Below are positions 10,185-21,872 of a stretch of 64,000 nucleotides of DNA, one piece after another. The notes under the pieces were generated by a model. That model saw nothing but the letters and a program-made list of their open reading frames with translations, ran no database searches and was not told the DNA's origin. This DNA comes from Melastoma dodecandrum. Taxonomy: Eukaryota; Streptophyta; Magnoliopsida; Myrtales; Melastomataceae. Where the stretch lies: contig JARUPY010000465.1 in NCBI GenBank assembly GCA_029817715.1, forward strand, positions 5,169,001 to 5,233,000, written 5' to 3'. The translations under genes and the position numbers were made by a program. Position 1 is the stretch's first letter, and every line of letters begins with the position of its first letter.

Positions 10185-13100
10185 ATGCCTCAGGAGGGAG
10201 GCAACTCCGGCGGTGCCGCGACTTTCGTCTCCCCCGGGAAGAACCTCCGGGGTCTCAAGTCCCTCGTCTCCGGCAGCAACGACGAGGAGATCATCAACGA
10301 CTACGAGCTCGCCCACAGGAAAGCCGAAGAAGCGGGTAATTACCACCGAGTACATAGCGTGTGCATCGGTCGCTTCTTGAAATGCTCCGTTCTGTTTCAC
10401 CGAGTTTCTTTCCAGGGATAAGGGGGAACTTCGGTTTCTTTCTCTTTGGCCCGTTCGAGAGGTTGATTCCGGCCTGAGTTACGGGAAAAGAGAGAGTATT
10501 TCGTTTACGTTTCGTGATGATGGAAGATGACGATGTTGTCGTTGTTGTGGGTGATCCAAAGTTTGGCTTTTCCTTTTGTTTATTGGGGGAACAACTGTCG
10601 TTTCTTTGGTGACCCACTGCTCTTTTCCTTTTCCGGTCTCTCTTTTTCTTATTCAAATTCCTTTGTTTGTTGCCAACCAATCTTTGCCTTTCTTCCGTGT
10701 TTCCCGGATTCCTGTAATGATGCTCGAAGCACCACTCGTGATCCGCGACTCCAGGAATGTTCGGACGTCTTCTTTGACGATTAGGACTGTTCTGATCTAC
10801 TGTGACGTTGACATTTTTCTTGGATAAGTGAAGTGAAGTGAAGCGAGATAAAATTAGACCGATGCTGTGATTGACTGAATTGTTGTTGTTAATGAGAAGA
10901 GTGTTTTCTGGATCCGGGTTTGATGTGTTCGGATCCCGTTTTGATGAGGTTCAGCTTCGAGGAGGTATAAAGCGGTGGAATGGCTGCGGCAGATGGACAG
11001 CGGGGCATCAGCTACGCTCCCAAAGGAGCCATCGGAGGAGGAGTTCTGTCTCGCGCTCCGCAACGGGCTCATTCTCTGCAACGTGCTCAACAAGGTCAAC
11101 CCTGGGGCAGTTCACAAGGTAATGGAAACTCCACCCGAGTTTATGGAGGTGATGCCGCTATTAGGATGGGAATTTCTAGGATGGTCTAATTTTGGGGGAG
11201 CAATTACATAGGTTGTGGAGAACCCGATTTTGGACATTCAGGCGACGGAAGGCGCGGCTCAATCTGCGATACAGTACTTCGAGAATATGAGGAACTTCTT
11301 GGTAGCTGTCAAGGACATGCAGCTCTTGACTTTTGAAGCATCTGATTTGGAGAAAGTATGATCGCTCGCCTCTGCAGTACTTCTGTCATGCTTCGTGAAC
11401 TAACAACATCGGAATCTGACAAAGAATGCCACTTTTTTAATTCCTCAGGGAGGCTCGTCGAACAAAGTAGTGGACTGCATCCTTTGTCTGAAAGGATATC
11501 ACGAGTGGAAGGAAGCCGGCGCCATCGGCGTTTGGAGATATGGAGGGACAGTGAGGATCACTTCCTTACCCAAGTATCCGGGATCATCATTAGTTGGCAG
11601 CGACAGCGCTGACGAGTCAGTGGATGAGTCAGATTCATCGCAGTACGAGCAAGTCCTGGAGTTTCTACACCTATCAAATGAGGTCTCGAACGAAGAATCC
11701 AAAATCACCAACCTTTTGACCTTCTTGTTCGATCGCTTCGGCCTGGGGCTTCTTCAGGCCTATCTGAGAGAAGCAGATGGGATGGAAGATGTACCCTTGA
11801 ATGCAATGGTAGGTAAGTCCTGTTCTATCTCTTGCATGGCGGGTAATTTATCTGTGCCGCACATAATCTTTCTGGATTGTCGCAGGTAGTCGATGCCTTG
11901 CTTAGTAAAGTGGTCAAGGATTTCTCGGCCGTGCTCGTCTCTCAGGGTACTCAGGTAAGATTGATCTTCCGTTGTACCGTGCATTCAGAAGTTTCTTGAT
12001 CAGTTATTCCTGAAATAAACTGTTTAAGCATGGGTCTTCTGAACTTTCCACAGCTTGCATTGTTTCTGAAGAAGATACTGAGAGGCGAGCTCGGTTCGAT
12101 TTCAAGAGCGGAATTCCTACAAGCAATTGAACAGTATCTGCGACAAAGGATGAATCTCGCTTCAAATGATATGTCACAGTTCTGTATCTGCGGCGGGAAA
12201 CGCAACGGTGTTCGAGCGAGTGCCGGCAACTGTGTTGGTCATGTCGACGAGATTCAGCAACAACACAAGCAGATCAAGGTAAAACAATGCGGATAGAACG
12301 AGAATACATTCGGACATAGTTCCAGGAATAACTGACTTACCACCGATATGCCATTTTCTTGTTTTGGCTCAGGAGTTGAAGTTCTTTTTCCACGAAACCA
12401 AGCTCGAAGTCCGACAAATCCAATCGGTTTGGGAGGAAGAATTCCAACTCCTCCGTGAGGACTCGACATGCTCTTAGTCTTACTTTGACAGATGACTGTC
12501 CTTGTCGAATCACGGCATTTGATAACTAACCACCGGGTGTTATTCTTACGCATATCGCAGGTGATCATATTCAGAGCCTGGAAGGCGCGTCATCTTCTTA
12601 CCATAAAGTGTTGGAGGAGAACCGCATGCTCTACAATCAAGTGCAGGACCTTAAAGGTGTCGGGTTTTCTCTTTCTTTACCTCTAAATTTCGCTGTACAT
12701 TTATCGTCAAAGCATCTAACCGTGATCTCGTCTATGCAGGTACTATAAGAGTATATTGTCGTGTACGACCATTTCTGACGGGCCAATCATGTACGCAGAC
12801 CACTGTAGATTACATCGGTGAAACTGGAAGTATCATGATCGTCAATCCTTTCAAGCAAGGAAAAGATGCAAGACGTTCTTTTACTTTCAACAAAGTCTTC
12901 AGCACGAACGCCACACAAGGTATATGCTTCGGTAGTTTACCGTGGGGCGCATTGTCTCAGTGGGATTTTACTGCTACAATCTCAATCTCTTTCCATGCAG
13001 AAAATATATACTCGGATACTCAACCGCTTATCAGATCCATTCTAGATGGCTACAACGTCTGCATCTTTGCGTACGGGCAGACTGGCTCTGGGAAAACATA

Positions 13101-15501
13101 CACGATGGTGACGATGTGCACATTCTTTATATTGTCTATCACATCGTACTTTGGCCTGTGTTACAAAGGAAGCCTTTCTCGTTCCTGCAGAGCGGTCCCG
13201 ATTTGATGACAGAGGATACTTGGGGCGTGAACTATCGAGCGTTGAGGGATCTGTTCCTTCTATCGAAGGAAAGGTTGGATGTCATCAAGTATGATGTCGC
13301 TGTCCAAATGATTGAGATTTACAACGAACAAGTACGAGACCTCCTCGTCACGGATGGTTCCACGAGAAGATATCCTTCTATTACTTTTCTTCCTTAGAGA
13401 ACATATGATGAGCTCAGGGTTTAGATGTTGGTTAGCTTCCTTGACATTTTTCACGTTAGACATAAGGAATAATTCACAGTTAAATGGTCTGAACGTGCCT
13501 GATGCGAGCTTGATTCCCGTCACCTGTACTCAAGATGTTCTCGATCTGATGAGGATAGGCCAAAAGAATCGTGCCGTTGGTGCTACAGCCTTAAATGTGA
13601 GGAGCAGTCGTTCGCATAGGTATGTCCAGATTAAGTTGTCTTGAATGTGATCATAGCCGCAGTAACTTAACGTGCTTTCTACTGCAAATTATCCAGTGTC
13701 TTGACGGTGCATGTCCAAGGAAAAGAGCTAGTTTCTGGTTCGATCCTCAGAGGATGCCTCCATCTGGTGGATTTAGCTGGGAGTGAGAGGGTGGACAAAT
13801 CTGAGGCAGTCGGCGAGAGACTCAAGGAAGCGCAACACATCAACCGATCTCTGTCTGCTCTTGGGGATGTGATCTCCGCTCTCGCACAGAAGAGCCCTCA
13901 CGTCCCTTACAGGAACAGCAAACTCACCCAACTACTTCAGGATTCGCTGGGTAAGGGCACTCTCATCACCTTCGAGTACGTAGTTACGACATCGAGAACT
14001 CGACCTGGTCATGACTTCCCTGTTGTCGGAATCTCGATCTTGTGCAGGAGGACAGGCCAAGACATTAATGTTTGTCCACATTAATCCTGAAGTCAACGCT
14101 CTAGGGGAAACGATCAGCACCCTGAAGTTCGCTGAAAGAGTGGCGACGATAGAACTCGGGGCAGCGAAGTCGAACAAGGAGACAGGCGAAACAAGAGAGC
14201 TGAAAGAAGAGGTGTCTTCCTAGTAACAACGTTGACGTTCATCATTCCAACGCCAGATATACTAACTAATGAGTCGTTTCATGGTCTCTAGGTTTCAAAT
14301 CTCAAGCTAGCACTGGAGAGGAAAGAGTTAGAATTGGAACAGTACAGGTCAGCTGCGACTACTCGGAGTACGGTTGAATCTCAGAAGGGTAGGACAGTAT
14401 CCCCCTTTCGCGTGCCACGGTATGGTGTTGGCGCAAAGCCTGAAGGTGATCAGAAGCCAACCGAAGATCCTAGAATCACAGAGGTAAGTCTCCGGATGCT
14501 TGTGCAGGTCTTCTGTTGATTTTCAGAAGCTCTTACTCTTTGGCTGGTCCCGCTCAGGCTAGAAGCTGCTCTTCCGGTAAGCAAAGGAGGACAAGGTTGC
14601 CATCTAAGTTCTCCGAAAAAGAGCCCGTGTCGAAGCCTGTGTTTTCTGGCGAAGATCAGTTGGCGAACTCTGTTTCGCCAAGGTCGGAGTCACCTCCGAT
14701 TAGGAGATCCCTGTCGAATGATAGGGCAAGCGTCATCAAGACTAGGCATAAGGCCGAAGCCACAGATGGGCAGCCGTTTGTAAGAGTGCCGTTCCCTGGA
14801 AGAGTCCCTACGAGTCGATCGGTTGCAACCGATTTGTTTCCTGGACCAGGAGACAACAACGTTAGAGATCACCCAAGGTTTCAAGAACCTCAAAAGCATG
14901 AGAACTTCTTCGATGGATCTCCCAACCTCAGTAAGATCAGCACCAGGAGAGTGTACCAGGAACATGATGATGAACAATTCAAGCGCACTCTTGACATTAG
15001 ACAGGGTGGTGTGCGGAAAGCAAAAATTGATGGCAAGGTCAAGGCCAAGAACCAACTGCCAACATCCAGAACTCATAAGTTCGAAGCAGTGACAACCACG
15101 GTCGTTACCACCACCACATATGAGGGAGAGAAGATTGACGACCCTCGCAGGAGCGACTTCTCCGAACCAGAGAACGAACACGTTCCACTTGGATTTCCTC
15201 CGCTGGGGTCCTTGCAAGTGAAGAAGCACCAACATGGCCTGAAGAACTCACAGAACTTCGAAGAGAGGTGATACTCTTAGGCAATTACTCAGACCAGGTG
15301 CTATTGAATATGCTGAACTTAATTTGTTATAGGTCAACTTGCAGAGGACAAAATCAAGGCACAGAAGGCATGGGGAAACCTGCTGAAATCAAGACTCAAA
15401 ACGCTTTCTCTCGGCAACCAAAGGAATCTGTCAATTCATCGACGCACGAATTCCGGAGGAGCCGGTCTACACCTCGGGGGAAGTTCTTCCTTCTTTCCTG
15501 A
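10185..15501 (+). CDS. Kinesin-14 with calponin-homology domain (KCH type), about 1136 aa
   Basis: Minus-end-directed microtubule motor that can also bind actin through its CH domain. Coding exons: 10185-10335, 10955-11118, 11212-11355, 11449-11808, 11886-11954, 12054-12278, 12373-12454, 12561-12656, 12740-12919, 13001-13107, 13191-13369, 13455-13619, 13697-13950, 14048-14211, 14292-14483, 14558-15267, 15333-15501. The CH domain ([43 protein letters not shown]) spans about residues 55-170. A coiled neck ([19 protein letters not shown]) leads into the motor, about 430-765: VYCRVRPF, P-loop [25 protein letters not shown]. The tail is basic and Ser/Pro-rich, ending [12 protein letters not shown] neck N-terminal to the motor defines kinesin-14. 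Start chosen at the first in-frame ATG. Intron 11 is U12-type. Confidence 0.93.
13370..13454 (+). other. U12-type AT-AC intron in the kinesin motor
   Basis: Donor ATATCCTTC follows exon base 13369. The branch-point motif TTCCTTGAC is at 13437-13445, and the intron ends ...TTTTTCAC at 13454, ten bases after the branch A. All three match the minor-spliceosome AT-AC class. No GT-AG pair in this stretch keeps the frame, while this one joins STRR to [12 protein letters not shown]. Confidence 0.93.
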
Positions 15502-16893
15502 GAGAGTTCATACCGATATGTTGGTTTTTTCTTCCTTTCTTTTTTTTTTTTGCCATGGATCATCTGTGTAGATACCATAATTTCATCGCGATTGGCTTGA
15601 CTATAGCACCTAAACGCACGCACACAGGCTCCATACCCATCCATGTAATAGTTTCGAACATCTTTTGTGTATAGGATAGAAATTGTTTGTTGCTGATTGA
15701 CTCAAAACACATGAAAACACATCACTTTCGGACAGAACCCAGTCTGAGGTCTCCTTTCCGACTTGACGTCTCCTTGAAGCAAGAATCTGTAGTGCAACAA
15801 AACTATCTCGCCCCTTGAATGCACGACATGTCTGCAGTATCCCATTAAAAGCAAAAACATTGCACCCTCTCTCTATCGAACATGATACCTTTTATTTTTA
15901 CAGCACACTGGCCATGCCATGCCATCCCATCCCTCTGCATGTCGTGGGCCAGTTCTTGTATCCCTTTAAGCACTCCAGGAACACTGTGTAGAGTCAACCC
16001 GTGTCATGTCCTGCTCGCGAAATCTTCACGTGGACTAGTCTCCGGACAAGAAGCAGTGGTGTTGTGAATGAAAAGCACCCAAAAGCTCCGACAGTAGTGT
16101 ACATTCATCACCGCCGCCACCTTCCCAATTTCTACCTGCTCAACAGTAATAATCATTCTGCAGCACACCCATCTCAGCATTTTCTGCCGCAACTGTTCCA
16201 TCAGATCTCGGGATACTGATGTGGTTATGATTATAAAATACATGATCCAACAAACATCCTATCAACAACACATCTATGTGACAGCTTCCTGCTCTTCTTC
16301 TGCATCCGCACTCTGCAGAAGTCGCACAAATTATCGCTAAGATCGATGAACTGCAGCACCTTGAAATCCTCGAACCCCTTCGGTATCTCCCCACTGATAT
16401 TTGCAGACGACAGACCGAGACCCACTTATTTCACTCTACTTTTTAACATTTTCTCGTTCCATTGGAAAAATCCGAACAACAGCATACGGTTTCGTTTGTT
16501 TTCGCGTGGGAAGATTTGAACTGGGGGAGGGAAAGTTCGGTGGGTTTGGGTTTGGTATCTTAAGAAAGGAAGAGATCCACGCCGTCCACGTGGAAACAAT
16601 CCAACGGTGAGGTACCGAGGGGTTTGTTGGGAGGGAGGAACACAAAGGAAGGATCCAGAAGGGCGGGGGAGACTTCGCGGGGTCGCCTGAATTAGAAGAA
16701 ATTTAAACAAATGAAGTCCACATTGGAAGGATCCAGAAACCCTACCCTACCCTCCCCCTTCCTTTATTAACGCCCCCCGCATGCATGCAGTCCATTTCCA
16801 CATCTCTGATTGCTCTGCCAGCCTCCTTCCCGGCGATTCATCTTCATTCTTCGGTCGTTCGATCGTTAACGTCTCCTTCTTTCCTTTCTGCCG
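15502..16893. other. Intergenic, kinesin 3' UTR to HSP90 promoter
   Basis: No complete gene. A plant telo-box-like AAACCCTA lies at 16737-16744, with a TATTAA-like sequence near 16765, both upstream of HSP90 and plausible promoter parts. I did not find an unambiguous run of three heat-shock-element units. An LRR-like remnant is listed separately. Confidence 0.5.
16300..16425 (-). pseudogene. Leucine-rich-repeat gene fragment
   Basis: A short minus-strand frame reads GLGLSSANISGEIPKGFEDF followed by KVLQFIDLSDN, which fits about two plant LRR units (consensus LxxNxLSGEIPxxLxxLxxLxxLDLSxN). It then runs into an unrelated Cys/Lys-rich stretch with no kinase or transmembrane segment. Probably a relic; chance similarity cannot be excluded. 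Confidence 0.4.
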
Positions 16894-19468
16894 ATGGCCG
16901 ACACGGAGACGTTCGCCTTCCAGGCGGAGATCAACCAGCTCCTCAGTCTCATCATCAATACATTCTACAGCAACAAGGAGATCTTCCTCCGAGAGCTCAT
17001 CAGCAACGCCTCCGATGTCCGTTCTTCCTCCCTCACCCCTTTTTTAGTCTTGCTTTAGTTGTTGCTTGTGATGAGGATGTGCTTTCTGGCTGTCGTGTGC
17101 ATCATCTTAGGGAATTAAGGAAGGAAGGAAGGAAACGGTCCTCACTGCTGTCGTTCTGTTTTTTTGTGGATCTGATAGGAGTTTTAGGGACTTAGGGCCA
17201 ACTGTTTGATCTGGTGATGTCCTCGTGGTTGGGAATGGCGACGCCTGAATTAGGCTTCCTTTACATTAATAGATTAGTGTCAGGTCGTGGCGTGTCTGTC
17301 TCCATTGGTTGAGGACTGGAGAGTACATGTTGGCTGCTTGTTGTGATATTGATCTGTGAGACATTGCGCTGACTGGGTGAGGTGACTTACCTGTGGATGC
17401 TCTTCATGCAGGCCCTCGACAAAATCAGGTTTGAGAGCCTCACGGATAAGAGCAAGCTCGATGGTCAGCCGGAGCTCTTCATTCACATTGTCCCTGACAA
17501 GACCAACAACACCCTGTCAATCATCGACAGTGGTATTGGGATGACGAAAGCTGGTAAGTGGATGAGCCTGTGCCTTATTCCAACGAGCTTTGCCAGTATC
17601 TGATTATCTGACTGAGAATTGGCTGTTCTTCAGATTTGGTGAACAACCTGGGTACCATTGCCCGATCCGGAACCAAGGAATTCATGGAAGCCCTTGCTGC
17701 CGGTGCTGATGTTAGCATGATTGGACAGTTTGGTGTCGGTTTCTACTCTGCCTATCTTGTTGCCGAGAAGGTCATTGTCACCAGCAAGCACAATGACGAT
17801 GAACAGTACGTCTGGGAGTCCCAGGCTGGTGGTTCCTTCACCATTACCAGGGATACTTCTGGGGAGTCCCTCGGGAGAGGAACCAAGATCACCTTGTTCC
17901 TGAAGGAGGACCAGCTTGAGTACCTTGAGGAGCGCCGCCTGAAGGACCTCATCAAGAAGCACTCTGAGTTCATCAGCTACCCTATTTCTCTATGGATCGA
18001 GAAGACCACTGAGAAGGAGATTTCTGATGATGAGGACGAGGAGGACAAGAAGGATGAGGAAGGAAAGGTTGAGGAGGTTGATGAGGAGAAGGAGAAAGAG
18101 GAGAAGAAGAAGAAGAAGATCAAGGAAGTGTCCCACGAATGGTCCCTTGTCAACAAGCAGAAGCCTATCTGGATGAGGAAGCCAGAGGAGATAACCAAGG
18201 AAGAATATGCTGCATTCTACAAGAGCTTGACCAACGACTGGGAGGAGCACCTGGCTGTCAAGCACTTCTCTGTTGAGGGGCAGCTCGAGTTCAAGGCCAT
18301 CCTCTTTGTTCCAAAGAGAGCTCCTTTTGATCTCTTTGACACAAAGAAGAAACCTAACAACATCAAGCTGTATGTCCGCCGTGTCTTCATCATGGACAAC
18401 TGTGAGGAGTTGATTCCAGAGTACCTGGGCTTTGTTAAGGGTATCGTGGACTCAGAGGATCTGCCTCTGAACATCTCCCGTGAAATGCTCCAGCAGAACA
18501 AGATCCTGAAGGTCATCCGGAAGAACTTAGTCAAGAAGTGCATTGAGCTCTTCTTTGAGATTGCTGAGAACAAGGAGGACTACAACAAGTTCTACGAGGC
18601 TTTCTCCAAGAACCTCAAGCTTGGAATCCATGAGGACTCTCAGAACAAGAACAAAATTGCTGAGTTGCTGCGGTACCACTCGACGAAAAGTGGAGATGAG
18701 ATGACAAGCCTGAAGGACTACGTGACAAGGATGAAGGAAGGCCAGAATGACATCTATTACATCACTGGCGAGAGCAAGAAGGCAGTCGAGAACTCCCCCT
18801 TCCTAGAGAAGCTGAAGAAGAAGGGCTATGAGGTGCTCTACATGGTGGATGCCATTGATGAGTATGCAGTTGGGCAGCTCAAGGAGTTTGAGGGTAAGAA
18901 GCTCGTCTCTGCCACCAAGGAGGGCCTCAAGCTCGACGAGAGCGAGGATGAGAAGCAGAGGAAGGAAAAGCTGAAGGAGAAATTCGAGGGCCTCTGCAAG
19001 GTCATCAAGGACGAGTTGGGCGACAAGGTGGAGAAGGTCGTGGTGTCAGATCGCGTGGTTGACTCCCCTTGCTGCCTTGTAACAGGCGAGTATGGTTGGA
19101 CCGCCAACATGGAGAGGATCATGAAGGCTCAGGCGTTGAGGGACAGCAGCATGGCCGGGTACATGTCCAGCAAGAAAACGATGGAGATCAACCCAGAGAA
19201 CCCCATCATGGAGGAGCTGAGGAAGAGGGCAGACGCTGACAAGAACGACAAGTCGGTGAAGGACCTTGTTCACCTGTTGTTCGAGACCGCACTGCTCACC
19301 TCCGGGTTCAGCCTAGAAGACCCTAACACCTTCGGGAACAGGATCCACAGGATGTTGAAGCTTGGCCTGAGCATTGAAGAGGAAGCAGGCGAGGGGGATG
19401 CAGACATCCCTGCCCTGGAGGAAGCCGATGCGGACGCCGAGGGTAGCAAGATGGAAGAGGTCGATTGA
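16894..19468 (+). CDS. HSP90: Cytosolic heat shock protein 90, 699 aa
   Basis: ATP-dependent chaperone for kinases, receptors and NLR immune proteins. Coding exons 16894-17016, 17412-17553 and 17634-19468. The N-terminal ATPase holds [47 protein letters not shown] and [14 protein letters not shown] charged Glu/Lys linker lies at about residues 218-250. The middle domain has [16 protein letters not shown] and [12 protein letters not shown]. The C-terminus is MEEVD, the TPR co-chaperone site, which together with the lack of a signal or transit peptide marks the cytosolic class. Length matches the family, and no defects are seen. Confidence 0.98.
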
Positions 19469-21872
19469 GCAATCTTATCCGCCGGGGGCTCAATCGAATA
19501 GTTCGCCATTAACGGGATGTTATTTTTGTCGTCTTTCCTTACTTTTTTGAGGGATTTTTAATTTTTAGGGGCGTGCAAATGTTTTGTCGATCTCCTTATG
19601 AGACGGTTTCGGCACCTGCTTTTCTTTCAATATCCATTAGCCCCCTCCCTCTTCCTCCCCCCCCCTTGCGCATCATATAATCACTCTGAAACCTTCTATC
19701 GCCAGCTGTCAATGATTCCTTGTGGGCCCAGGCCCAATAAGTAGGCCCATGTTTAGTACAATTTGGGCCCCCACAATGCTGTCCCGTCTCATCTCAAGAA
19801 CATACTCGTCTCCACGAAACCCCAGCCAATTCCTTAACACACCGGCCCTAAATGGGTTATCTTTATTGCATTCACTAAAAGACTCATTCACAGGTAGCTG
19901 TTACTTGATGTTGGCTTCTTTGTGCATCATCATGCATCATACCCCCGCTTTCAGGGAAGATTTTCTTTTTATTGTACCTATGTATGTGTGCTTCAAAATC
20001 CCACCGTTTCATGGGACTCATTAACCATCTAGGAAACTTGTTGTAGGTCCCCATCGTGCTTTCCGGAACCTCATTGCAGCATCATGAATTACAAATGAGA
20101 TGCTGGACAGTCTGATCAGGATTTTGGAGATGTCAAAGGTTTGCCGCCTCTTGCTGAAATTGAGGACATGCGAGATGAGTGGAGTTTGAACAAGTCCACC
20201 CCTCGCCGAATTAGAGCGCCAGAAGCAGGAGTAAGTTGCCAAATCAATGGTAAGACAAGTTGATGATAAGGGCAGGGCTTACGGGACCGGAAGGAGAAAA
20301 TGCATCATCGCACACTGTTTACAAGGTAAAACGATATTTTGGGCAAGATCGATGCCTAACGTTGACGAGACTGGTAAACTTAGATAGAAACGTCATCGAT
20401 GATGAAGAACTTCATGGTTCGTCAAAGGACATTCTTGACAGCAATGACGGATGGCGTAGAAGCTGCACCATCGACGGCTGGCGCAGAAGCAACAGCATCG
20501 ACGGCTGGCGTAGAAGCAACTCCATCGATAGCTGGCGTAGAAGTAGCGTCGACGGTGAAGGCTGAAGCAGCGTCGATGAAGGCTGGAGCAATATCGTGCA
20601 GCGTCGACGATGAAGGTTGAAGTAGCGTCGATGAAGGCTGGAGCAGTGTCGACGATGAGGGCTGAAGCAGCGTTCACGACAACAGAGGATAAAGCGGCTA
20701 TTGCAAATGGATAAGATGAAACGGTTGATGTCAATTGCAGTATATTTTGTTTTAGGATTTCTATAAATAATTACTTCTGGCTTGTAATAAAAAACAACAA
20801 GACAATCATTCTATGACCCCGAAGGGCTGCTTAATTGTCAACCTAACTATCTGTAATCGTTTTAAGTGTTGTATAATGGCTGTAAGTTCTTTTTATTTTT
20901 ACACTTAGTGAATTTCTAATTGTTCTTTTGTTCATTTACTTTATTGGCGACCATATTTACATTCAACGCTTAGAGTCCCCAATATATCGCGACGTGTTTC
21001 GTCCGCAAACACGCGCGTTTGGATTCAGCCAGGCGATGGAAAAGTTTATGATAAATGACCAAGAATTCGACCTTTCATGAAGACGAAGACCTTGGGGCTT
21101 TGGGACGTAGATTCTACGTTTAAAGGAGGCGGAGTTTCAGGTTAGTTTCATTTGTAGCATAAGGATAAAATCGCAGGGGGCGCGGTTTCTTGTCACAGAT
21201 GGCCGAAATCTCAGCTTATCAGCTCCTTTTGTTATGGAATCCGATGGAACCTTGACCCTTTATGTTGCATGAGCGCCATATTTGTGGCCATGTGATGGTT
21301 CTAGTGATCTGTCCGATCTGTATGGGCAGAGGGATTCCTGACGAGAGACCCACGAGTGGTAGACGGAAGAAGAAGCCCGATAGAGGCTTCCAGTAGGTAT
21401 ACACGGCATGTTTATGCAGGAGAGATTAAAACACGCATCCGAGCTTGGTTTTGTGGGTTCAACCATGTTTGTTTTTCATCCCAAAACACTGCTCCCACAC
21501 AAGTGAGGAGATATTCCTCCAACCAAAATAAACATATCAACAACACACGGGATCCGCACCTCGCAATCCATTTAATTCACAATAAAAAACAAACGGATGA
21601 ATACGAGCAAAGTACACTAAGAAAAGAAGTCTCACTAAGCAATTACATTCCCAATCAATCGGTGGACATCTCTGCAGGCAACACTCAGGCCAGCCAGGCT
21701 CTTTGGACCAGCTTTTGTTCAGTTTTAACACAATCTGCTAAATCTCGTTTCAAACCCCGATATGGAGGGTCTCCTGAAAACAACTTAGAACGATTCCCTT
21801 CCGGCTGCTTCATCTCCAAAGGAGGAAAATTATCAGAATCCCCAACTTCCGCCTTCATAAGGCCTCAGCTGT
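19469..21872. other. Intergenic, HSP90 3' UTR and repeats
   Basis: No supported gene. It includes a cluster of four GGCCCA/TGGGCC motifs (19725-19771), a degenerate minisatellite (20446-20672) and AT-rich sequence to about 21000. Open frames here follow the repeat or are short. The right end, up to 21872, is the likely 3' UTR of the CBL gene. Confidence 0.5.
20446..20672 (+). repeat. Degenerate minisatellite, units of about 21-31 bp
   Basis: At least eight units built on GACGGCTGGCGTAGAAGC...ATC. The first three are 27 bp and very alike; later ones shorten to about 24 bp and drift (GATGAAGGCTGGAGCA...). All three plus frames and the minus frames carry repeated peptides, but none has a gene context, so I treat it as non-coding. 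Confidence 0.8.

Noticed and set aside
13312..13644. Single long plus-strand ORF through the kinesin motor as an unspliced exon
   Set aside because: It is in the wrong frame for the motor across 13312-13454; splicing the AT-AC intron restores the conserved sequence.
20260..20620. Repeat-containing ORFs as a protein gene
   Set aside because: Open frames come from a stop-free minisatellite unit in several phases; no flanking coding sequence.
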